A stretch of DNA of 22,198 nt, taken from positions 1 to 22,198 of the forward strand of contig CAZAQY010000136.1 in NCBI GenBank assembly GCA_964486845.1. The letters run 5' to 3'. This DNA is from Anammoximicrobium sp964486845 (GTDB taxonomy: Bacteria > Planctomycetota > Planctomycetia > Pirellulales > Pirellulaceae). Below, piece after piece: positions 17,001-22,198 of this stretch. The stretch's first letter is position 1; every line of letters begins with the position of its first letter. The position numbers and the translations under genes were made by a program. Under the pieces are notes generated by a model that saw only the letters and a program-made list of their open reading frames with translations, did not search any database and was not told the DNA's origin.

Positions 17001-17141
17001 GTCGCTGCGATTGTCCAGCCACGCCGAGCGAGGCGTGCTGATCGCCTCCGCCTCAAATACGATCCCCTCCGGTTGAACGCCGCTGACAACCGCAGGAAGC
17101 AAAACGGAAATCGCGGTCAGAATAATCCGGTGTTTCCACAT
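14082..17141 (-). CDS. PcRGLX/YetA-like exo-rhamnogalacturonan lyase candidate (PL26-type)
   Basis: 1019 aa. A signal peptide (MWKHRIILTAISVLLPAVVS) is followed by a beta-rich region to about 160, an FN3-like domain at about 164-255 (KASICWTTNVPLATGWVEL, LLDGLDPNRTYRARLVT), the RIFT-barrel domain of the PcRGLX/YetA family from about 268 (IPFARGALGSVNDLRL, FSRWPDGSVKWATLSF), a central beta region, and a helical (alpha/alpha)6-type barrel from about 620 to the end (GNWIYAALTGDRFLRDVAER, QDPQTGGWLHQP). Characterised relatives remove unsaturated units from rhamnogalacturonan I, a pectin backbone; most bacterial members are untested. The start is secure: AAGGAGATG lies 4 nt before the ATG. It is the last gene of the right-hand minus-strand cluster, 69 nt after the ceramidase-like gene. 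The FN3 module ahead of the RIFT barrel is an elaboration and may bind polysaccharide. Family membership is likely; catalytic residues were not assigned. Confidence 0.78.
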   Translation of the reverse strand: MWKHRIILTAISVLLPAVVSGVQPEGIVFEAEAISTPRSAWLDNRSDDTHWNLWTREQDIDKKRSGGAVLASPAVKADRATPDEGAPPLHSVAPGLNPGWYRVFASAPGRPLAYSLDGQEWFKHQGGELPLGLWQATDKPFELWVDDRYAYPAGNPGPGYYDYLRFVPCAPPVIENVETFSSEPGKASICWTTNVPLATGWVELADGPASAAENKSPTLARNHQVLLDGLDPNRTYRARLVTDLGTSRIASAEFALRAAPPECRTTRAFSIPLTLPEPGKSPRKGWPATIGIPFARGALGSVNDLRLATVDGQPVTLQADVFSRWPDGSVKWATLSFRADTTRDSRPGYRLELVSGGGEPPAAEPLLQVAPSSKGCTLRTAWANLDLDSRTSLEVVDGEGRVWGCGEPDPPGMAIESNGPVRAVVRLTGPLRPTDGSEAESEWGYLARLTFYRGLPLVEVDVSLWCDLPDAGFGTLRSWTVRIPRPGSTAEKADAQTQFEIVQDRDDRCGYQGTPPEPIAPDPKHGPSTVHVGSGNETLSVSLGDLRQQYPIGYRVNSSVVELLALPPLAKDAYADVESRPWQARLYTSFQNGKYLIRSGQLIRRRFLVRLGACDDTANLASWLENPLLPQAPAEYLCSTGVLGRALPAAGLQSADYDAWFHRNFERYEENCAANRSLGVMHYGDWFGERGLNYGNNEYDLPWGLAVQWMRTGNRAYFDRGLAMALHYSSIDTLHGRAAETARGLCWEHSFNHVGTPREPEELLSLGDRQVQQYLELYGRSMLRGAIDPQGHIYQEGNWIYAALTGDRFLRDVAERVCRHQASRLTVNFDFGIERSGGWPLINAVGAYRHSGDPFYLNAARVMIQRCLERQDPQTGGWLHQPPLSETDGEKTLGGKAFAVGILSNGILRYLDVEPRDRPDVRQMVVRGADWLLQEAWNPDKGFRYISNCAKYRDTGDRGVTCLLNAELVAAAYEFTGDRKYADFGRELIRDQFSGTQNGMGKSFAMSIRQTIFGLDRLQ

Positions 17142-17210
17142 AAGGCATCTCCTTGGAGATGGAATTCCGTGCCCCGTGAGTTATCCGAGAAGTTCGCCGG
17201 CAGAGTGGGC

Positions 17211-18653
17211 TCAGGGCTTCGGTTCCGGCCACAGCGACTTGATCAGGTCGATGGTGCGGTCGACGAGTACCTGCCCGCCCTCGGGGCCCACCGTGTTGCT
17301 CTCGGCAATGGCGCTGTACCCGCCGCCGCGTACCGCCCGTGCTGTCGGCAAGTATCCCTCGACTCCGACCAACTCGACGACCAACGTCTGCAGCGCGGGG
17401 CTGCGCGCCTTGATCTGGACGCCGAAATCGACGAACAGTTCGAAGGGATTGGTCGCAATCGCCACGTCGCCCAGGCGGAGCACATGGATTTCGACTTCGT
17501 GAGTGGGGTGGCTTTTCTGGTTGGCATGACGGTTGACAATCCGCTGATGCCACCCGACGAGCGTCTGGTTGGCAGGGTCCTTGGAAAGTGCTTCGATCTT
17601 GGCCTTGGCCGCCGCGGCTTCCTCGTCGGTCACCAGGCGGACCGGCAACTCGAGCCGGGCCACACGGTGGGCCAGCACCACGTCATTGCGAATATCCTGC
17701 TTCGCCCCGTCGTAGGCTTCGCCGAAGGCCGCCACGATCCGGCGGGCGATCTCCTGCAAGCGGGTCAAGCCGCGCAGTTCGCGCATGCGGTCTTCCGCTC
17801 GCTGACGGAACATCAGGTGCGGCGACTGGTCCCCTGCTGCCCCGATCCAGCCCAGGATCGTCAGGTCGCGACCGTGCTTTTCCCGCAAGACCTCGCGCAC
17901 TTCGTGGAAGAAGTCGGCGTTGACCGTCGAACGGCCCTCGACCTCCTGCGCCGTGCAGGCGAGGTTGATCGCCGCAGCCAGGAGCTTCTTCTCGTGGTCG
18001 AAGAAGAACAGCACTTCGACGGTGTGGTCTTCGTAGCCCTCGAGGCCACGGAAGTCGGGCTGGTCCGTGCGACCGTACATCACCGCGCGGCCGTCAGCGT
18101 AGACCGCGCGGCGGTTCTGTCCGACGACGGCATGCCCCAAGCCCCAAGCCACGGCGCCTTTCTGGCGATCCTGCCAGGCCTTGGCCGCGGCCTCCGACAC
18201 CCGCTCGACGAAGAACTGGGCGTACTCGGCCGGCTGCACGACGCCTTCCTTGGGAATCTGGTAGTCCCCTTCTCGAAACACCGGGCCCGTGTGGATGTGC
18301 GTGCCGCTCACGAAGAGCTTCTGCGTGTCAAAGTCCGGCAGACGCTCGGCGACGCGCTTCCGCAGCGCGACGAGCGCTTCGTGGGGGAGCCCGATGATGT
18401 CGGCGGAGACCATGATCGCCGCATCGAGCCCACGGTCGCCTTCGCGCGACTCGAGCGCCACCACCTGGGCCGTGACCGGGCTCTCGACGGATTTCGAAAT
18501 CCGCGTGTGCATCTGACCCCACAGGGCCATCGGCTGAGCATGCGTGATGTCCGCTTCCGCCACCCCGATATAGAGATCCGCGCCTCGACCGGGCGACGCA
18601 ACGACCACCGTCGCCGCCGCTAAAACGAACAGGATTTCTAGTAACCGCCACAT
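17211..18653 (-). CDS. Neutral/alkaline non-lysosomal ceramidase-like secreted protein
   Basis: 480 aa from the ATG at 18653. Signal peptide MWRLLEILFVLAAATVVVAS. The body matches the N-terminal catalytic domain of neutral ceramidases: opening LYIGVAEADITHAQPMALWG, zinc-type motif SGTHIHTGP (His119 and His121), and IGAAGDQSPHL, where Ser277 occupies the GD-x-SP nucleophile position. The second zinc histidine of true ceramidases is expected around NLACTAQEVEG, but that position is Thr234, so metal binding and lipid amidase activity are uncertain. Bacterial relatives are often annotated this way without testing and may be other hydrolases. The long upstream extension of the frame to 18956 overlaps the preceding gene and lacks a signal peptide; CAGGAGG 6 nt before 18653 sets the start. 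It lies 61 nt after the Tat oxidoreductase and 69 nt before the lyase, probably in one transcript. Confidence 0.78.
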   Translation of the reverse strand: MWRLLEILFVLAAATVVVASPGRGADLYIGVAEADITHAQPMALWGQMHTRISKSVESPVTAQVVALESREGDRGLDAAIMVSADIIGLPHEALVALRKRVAERLPDFDTQKLFVSGTHIHTGPVFREGDYQIPKEGVVQPAEYAQFFVERVSEAAAKAWQDRQKGAVAWGLGHAVVGQNRRAVYADGRAVMYGRTDQPDFRGLEGYEDHTVEVLFFFDHEKKLLAAAINLACTAQEVEGRSTVNADFFHEVREVLREKHGRDLTILGWIGAAGDQSPHLMFRQRAEDRMRELRGLTRLQEIARRIVAAFGEAYDGAKQDIRNDVVLAHRVARLELPVRLVTDEEAAAAKAKIEALSKDPANQTLVGWHQRIVNRHANQKSHPTHEVEIHVLRLGDVAIATNPFELFVDFGVQIKARSPALQTLVVELVGVEGYLPTARAVRGGGYSAIAESNTVGPEGGQVLVDRTIDLIKSLWPEPKP

Positions 18654-18659
18654 GATGCA

Positions 18660-18666
18660 CCTCCTG
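18660..18666 (-). promoter_or_regulatory. Shine-Dalgarno that decides the ceramidase-like start
   Basis: Minus-strand CAGGAGG lies 6 nt before the ATG at 18653, right ahead of a clear signal peptide. It rules out the longer frame opening at 18956, whose first 101 codons are arginine- and serine-rich and overlap the neighbouring gene. Confidence 0.7.
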
Positions 18667-18714
18667 AGTGCTTGTGAATCGTTCGCCACCGTGAAACTGC
18701 CTTGGATCCCATCT

Positions 18715-20040
18715 TCAAATGAACTTGGTAATCCCCGGCACCGGAATGTCGTAATCGCCTTTCTGGTTTGGCTGGAGCGGCGGCGGGACGTCAAATCCGT
18801 ACCGTTCCAGTTCGACCGAACACTGCGACGTGAGGGCCTTTTCCCAAGTGATTTCCTGCCCCGTGTTGCAGACGAATTGACCGAGCAGCGCCAGCATCGT
18901 GCTCCCGAACATGTACGGGCCGTTGTTGATCGGCCGGCCGTTGCGGATCGAGTCAAACAGCGCCACGTGCTCCTGGTCCGTCATGACGCAGCTGGGACCC
19001 TCGTAGCGCCACGGTTTTTCGCCTTCGATGCGGCACTGGTTGGCCAGCCGCGCCACATCTTTGGTGCCGAAGACGGTATCGGAAAGCTCATCGTAACAGC
19101 CCACATGGTTGCGGCACAGGCCGTACATCCGCACCCCGTTGACGTACTCGTAGACGATCGCCTGGTGGTCAAACAGGTCGCCGTAGCTCGGGCCAAAGCA
19201 ATTCGAACGACCGCCCATCCCCCACGCCTTCACCGGCGGCTGATCGTGCAGGACCCAGGCGCCCTTGTCGATGCTGTGGATCAACTGCTGCAAGATCTGG
19301 TCCCCGGCCAGCCAGTTGAAGTGATACCAGTTGCGCAGTTGCCACTCCATCTCCGACCACTTGGGGTCGCGCCGGGCGTCGGCTCGATACGGACCGCAGA
19401 CGTACGTTTCCTGGATCGCCACGATGTCCCCAATCATGCCGTCGTGGATGCGTTTGACCGTCTCTTGCAGTCCCAGACGGTATCGCCAGCACAGACCGGA
19501 GACGATGGCCAGGCCCTTCTTCTTCGCCTCTTCGCACGTGGCCTTCACACGCTTCAACCCGGGGACGTCCAGGGAGTGGGGCTTCTCGCAGAAGACATGC
19601 TTGCCCGCGTCCACGGCCGCTTTCAGGTACCGCGGGTGGAAATGGGACGTACAGGCGATAATCACCACGTCCACGCCGCTGTCGATCACTTTCTGGTACG
19701 CGTCGAATCCGACGAAGCAACGATCATCGGGCACCGCCACCTGGTCGGGCTTGATCTTCTGGAGATTTGCGCGGCTGGCCTTGAGCTTGTCCTCGAAGAT
19801 ATCGCCCATCGCTACGAGTTGGATGTCCTTTCCCGCGTTCATGGCGTTCGCGGCTGCGCCGGAGCCTCGCCCGCCGCAGCCGATCAGTCCTACCTTGAAG
19901 GTATCGGTGCCCGCCGCGTGGGCGCTTCTTGTCAAGGATAGTCCGGCAACCGCCGTCGCCCCGACCAGGGCGCCCGAGCGGGCCAGGAACTCGCGTCGCG
20001 AAGCGTGTCGGCTCTCTGCAGCGTCGGATGGTATGCGCAT
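18715..20040 (-). CDS. Tat-exported Gfo/Idh/MocA family oxidoreductase
   Basis: 441 aa. Tat signal SRREFLARSGALVGATAVAG, cleaved near SAHAAG, then the dinucleotide motif VGLIGCGGRGSGAA, family motif VFCEKPHSLD with Lys153, and LLQQLIHSIDKGAW with His255. The C-terminal region (MFGSTMLALLGQFVCNTGQE, WEKALTSQ) is typical of the large Planctomycetota/Bacteroidetes paralogue group. The expected role is NAD(P)-dependent oxidation or epimerisation of a sugar or inositol-like substrate outside the cytoplasm, possibly with tightly bound cofactor. The start has AAGGAGG 4 nt before the ATG. It is only distantly similar to the oxidoreductase at 4373-5644, so the two are not a recent duplication. It precedes the ceramidase-like and lyase genes with short gaps and probably heads their transcript. 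Confidence 0.88.
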   Translation of the reverse strand: MRIPSDAAESRHASRREFLARSGALVGATAVAGLSLTRSAHAAGTDTFKVGLIGCGGRGSGAAANAMNAGKDIQLVAMGDIFEDKLKASRANLQKIKPDQVAVPDDRCFVGFDAYQKVIDSGVDVVIIACTSHFHPRYLKAAVDAGKHVFCEKPHSLDVPGLKRVKATCEEAKKKGLAIVSGLCWRYRLGLQETVKRIHDGMIGDIVAIQETYVCGPYRADARRDPKWSEMEWQLRNWYHFNWLAGDQILQQLIHSIDKGAWVLHDQPPVKAWGMGGRSNCFGPSYGDLFDHQAIVYEYVNGVRMYGLCRNHVGCYDELSDTVFGTKDVARLANQCRIEGEKPWRYEGPSCVMTDQEHVALFDSIRNGRPINNGPYMFGSTMLALLGQFVCNTGQEITWEKALTSQCSVELERYGFDVPPPLQPNQKGDYDIPVPGITKFI

Positions 20041-20138
20041 GATACCTCCTTCGTAACTTCAGGGTACGTGGTGAGTGGTGGAGGCCGCCCCGCGTCGAGC
20101 AGACGGCGGCTGGAAGGCGGGTGTCAACAACGGGTATA

Positions 20139-20167
20139 ATTCTACCAACGTACCGCGGCGCGGCCAA
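20139..20167 (-). promoter_or_regulatory. Possible sigma70-type promoter for the Tat oxidoreductase gene
   Basis: Read on the minus strand, TTGGCC (20167-20162) and TAGAAT (20144-20139) are 17 nt apart, matching 4/6 and 5/6 of the sigma70 boxes. They lie in the 140-bp gap before the gene starting at 20040, leaving a leader of about 90 nt. Planctomycete promoters are poorly defined, so this is only a candidate. It would let the oxidoreductase, ceramidase-like and lyase genes be expressed apart from the upstream pair. Confidence 0.33.
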
Positions 20168-20180
20168 CTGTTTGTTCGTT

Positions 20181-21169
20181 TCACGCCTTGGTGCGGCGAC
20201 ATTGTGCATTCCTCTCAACCAGCAGCACGACTTTTCCGAGATTCTCGCGACGCTGGAGGATCGCGTGGGCCTCTTCGGCCTGGGCGATGGGCAAGGTCCT
20301 GTAGATTACCGGCTTGATTGTGCCGGACGAGAATGACTGCCAGAGAGACCTCTCCAGATCGGCAAGGATCTGGGCTTTCATCTCGGAGGGACGGCTTCTG
20401 AGCGTGCTGCCGATCAGCTTGATGCCGCGCCGGAAAAACGTGTTCAGGTCGATCTCGGTCCTCGCTCCGCCCAACGTGGCGATCACGATCCATCGTCCGC
20501 CGCTTGCCATTTTCTCTAGGCACCGTCCGAGGTTCGGGCCGCTGACGCAGTCCAAAGCGATATCAACCGGGTGTTCCTCCAGTGCTGCTACCAGGTCGTC
20601 GACGGTTCGGTTGATGACGATATCGGCGCCCAGGCTGCGGACGAAAGCGGCTTTTTCCTCCGTGCTGACCGTCGTCAGTACCTTGCCGCCCAGGGCCTTC
20701 ACCAGCTGGATCGCCCCATGCCGAGACCACTCGCTCCGGCCTGGATCAGAACCGTCTCTCCCGCCTTCAGACCGCCCTCGAGGCACAGGTTCAAATACGC
20801 TGTGCCGAACGCTTCGGGGATGGCGGCGGCTTCGGCCATGGACAAGCCTTCCGGCACGGGCAGGACCAGCTCCACCGGCACCGCGACGCGTTCGGCATAT
20901 CCGCCGCCGCCGAGCAGTGCGCAGACCTTGTCGCCAGCTTTCCAGCGGCTGTCCGCCGGGGCCTTGGCGACGACACCCGCCACTTCCAGCCCCATCCACT
21001 CCGGCCAGCCTGGCGGCGGCGGGTAGTTCCCCGCTCGTTGCAGCAGGTCCGCACGATTCAGCGCGGCGGCATGAACGTCAATCAGAAGCTCGCCGGCATT
21101 GGGAACCGGATCGGGCACTTCCGTCCAAACAAGCCGCCTCTGTTTTTCATCGACCAAGATTGCGTACAT
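20181..21169 (-). pseudogene. PIG3-type NAD(P)H quinone oxidoreductase (zinc-free MDR), frameshifted
   Basis: The gene spans 989 nt, one short of 330 codons, the normal size of the family. The first part, 21169 to about 20714, encodes the GroES-like domain of medium-chain dehydrogenases/quinone reductases (AAALNRADLLQRAGNYPPPP, MGLEVAGVV, GGGGYAERVAVP) and reaches VLIQAGASGLGMG. The frame then goes wrong (RSSW, stop at 20699). The next frame continues correctly with AIQLVKALGGKVLTTVSTEE, the rest of the Rossmann domain, and the typical end LGKVVLLVE. One extra G in the run at 20714-20717 (CCCC on the + strand) restores a full protein. Relatives are cytoplasmic NADPH-dependent quinone or enone reductases; no signal peptide or structural zinc cysteines are seen. 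It starts 9 nt after the upstream Gfo/Idh stop, with no clear Shine-Dalgarno, suggesting coupled translation. As written it is broken; a sequence error is plausible. Confidence 0.83.
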
Positions 21170-21178
21170 TTCAGATGC

Positions 21179-22198
21179 TTATTCCGCAAGTTTTCCGCAG
21201 GCCTTAAGCAGGCACTCCTCAACGAGCAACTCGTGTTCGAGGGGATAGGGATTCTCGATTTCGCCGCGGATGATTCGTGCCAATTCGATCAGCTGCCAAT
21301 CGTACCGTCCCGGCGGCGGCGGGAAGGAGACCTCCTGATAGCCCTTCTTGTATGGCTGGCGGTCCTGGGACAGGGCAAGCTGAAGGCTCAGTGGTTGCGG
21401 GGGCTGAATGTCGAACTTTTCCAGCGGACGAATGTCGACCGTTCCCTGGTCGCCGCAGACAACCAATTGCCGCCGTCGATAGCCTTCCACTTCCAGAGAA
21501 CAGGTCCGGAGCGTGGCTGTCGTTCTGGGATACTCGAACACGATCAGTCCGTTGTCGCACATCTCGACGCCCACATCCGAGCGCGTTTGCCGCGGGAAGG
21601 TAGCGATCCGATCGGGCTTGCCCAGCAGGCTGACCACGAGGTCAATCAAGTGGCAGGCAAAGATGAACATCGTTCCGCCGGGATACTGCGCCAGGTACTT
21701 GCGGTAATCAACCGAGTGCGTGACGCTCATGACGCAGTCGACCTCGAAGACCTGCCCGAGCCACCCCTCGCGAACGGCCCGCTGGCAGAACTGCACGCCC
21801 GGATTGTTCCGGTACATGTAACCGAGTTGCACGGCGAGCTTGCGCCGCCCGGCTTCGTCGAGCACCTTCTTGAACCCGCTGAACGATTCCCCGCCCGGTT
21901 TGTCCAGGTGGACGTGCAGGCCGGCGTCGATGCAGCGTCCCGTGATCTCCATGATGCGGTCATCGGCGGAACTGACCTCCACGGCCACGGCCTGGAGGCC
22001 CGTCGTGTTCAGCAGTTGCTCTTCGGTCATCCACGGCAGGTCGCGATAGGCCGGGTCTTTTTCTCGGCACTTGCACAGCTCCGGATCCGACTCGGCGATG
22101 CCGACGACTTCGTAGTAGTCGTTCAGCTTTCTCAAACGCCGGTAAACATCAATCACAGCCGCCGAAGAATCCGTCGTCGATCCAGATCGGCTTGTACC
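21179..22198 (-). CDS. Gfo/Idh/MocA family oxidoreductase (N-terminus outside window)
   Basis: The frame stays open to the window edge, giving 339 codons; the GTG at 22156 is probably internal, because residues before it (GTSRSG at the very edge) resemble the dinucleotide loop of this family. Visible landmarks are YYEVVGIAESDPE (second strand, cofactor selection), VHLDKPGGES, where the usual EKP is DKP, and MFIFACHLIDLVV with the conserved histidine region. The C-terminus (WQLIELARIIRGEIENPYPL) is typical. Whether it has a Tat signal cannot be seen. It belongs to a different branch from the two Tat-exported paralogues: it is shorter and has a different C-terminal region. The quinone oxidoreductase gene starts 9 nt downstream, so they are probably co-translated, which points to a shared redox step on an unknown substrate. 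Confidence 0.83.
   Translation of the reverse strand, partial: GTSRSGSTTDSSAAVIDVYRRLRKLNDYYEVVGIAESDPELCKCREKDPAYRDLPWMTEEQLLNTTGLQAVAVEVSSADDRIMEITGRCIDAGLHVHLDKPGGESFSGFKKVLDEAGRRKLAVQLGYMYRNNPGVQFCQRAVREGWLGQVFEVDCVMSVTHSVDYRKYLAQYPGGTMFIFACHLIDLVVSLLGKPDRIATFPRQTRSDVGVEMCDNGLIVFEYPRTTATLRTCSLEVEGYRRRQLVVCGDQGTVDIRPLEKFDIQPPQPLSLQLALSQDRQPYKKGYQEVSFPPPPGRYDWQLIELARIIRGEIENPYPLEHELLVEECLLKACGKLAE

Noticed and set aside
16767..18623. 618-codon plus-strand open frame
   Set aside because: It runs opposite both the lyase and the ceramidase-like genes and shows no recognisable domain.
18654..18956. N-terminal extension of the ceramidase-like gene
   Set aside because: It overlaps the neighbouring oxidoreductase gene, has shadow-like composition and would bury the signal peptide; a strong Shine-Dalgarno supports the start at 18653.
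20135..20140. Perfect TATAAT on the plus strand
   Set aside because: There is no -35 match at the right distance and no plus-strand gene downstream; the minus-strand reading of the same AT-rich patch is preferred.
1..22198. Mobile elements, CRISPR arrays, tRNA or rRNA genes, biosynthetic clusters
   Set aside because: No transposase, integrase, direct-repeat array, tRNA-like fold region or assembly-line enzyme was recognised anywhere in the window.

Overview
The window is about 22 kb of high-GC bacterial DNA, densely packed with genes for exported proteins. It most resembles a chromosome segment of Planctomycetota, or less likely of the related PVC phyla. The reasons are the families seen together: two Tat-exported Gfo/Idh/MocA oxidoreductases plus a third partial one, a giant secreted PQQ-type propeller protein with a methyltransferase domain inside it, a protein like the middle domain of hydrazine synthase alpha with two c-type haem motifs, a neutral-ceramidase-like protein and multidomain carbohydrate-active enzymes. 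No marker gene is present, so the taxonomic call is inference. I see no tRNA, rRNA, CRISPR array, transposase or phage gene.

Layout. Left (1-3200, + strand): the 3' part of the HzsA-like dihaem gene, then 11 nt later a secreted polysaccharide-deacetylase-like gene. It meets, tail to tail with a 2-nt gap, a minus-strand cluster (10449 down to 3203): the PQQ/methyltransferase gene, a Tat Gfo/Idh/MocA oxidoreductase and a Tat DapA-like aldolase-fold protein, with gaps of about 45 nt. A 278-bp divergent spacer carrying a 15-nt perfect inverted repeat separates this from a + strand GH16 glycosidase with a CBM6 tail (10728-13915). A second minus-strand cluster fills the right side (22198 down to 14082): a partial Gfo/Idh/MocA gene, a PIG3-type quinone oxidoreductase, a possible internal promoter, a Tat Gfo/Idh/MocA gene, a ceramidase-like gene and a PcRGLX/YetA-like (PL26-type) exo-rhamnogalacturonan lyase candidate.

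As a whole, the locus looks like a polysaccharide-processing region whose products mostly act outside the cytoplasm. It has a GH16 endo-glycosidase with binding modules, a pectin (RG-I)-type lyase, a deacetylase-like protein, and exported oxidoreductase and aldolase-fold proteins that could handle released sugars. The substrate flow is inference.

Three genes are interrupted. The PQQ gene has an in-frame TAG at 7201-7203 with the same frame open on both sides. The GH16 gene has lost one G in a G run at 13523-13528, which cuts off its CBM6. The quinone oxidoreductase gene has lost one G (C on the + strand) at 20714-20717. Two of the three are one-base losses in homopolymers, so sequencing or assembly error is the first explanation to exclude before calling decay or recoding.
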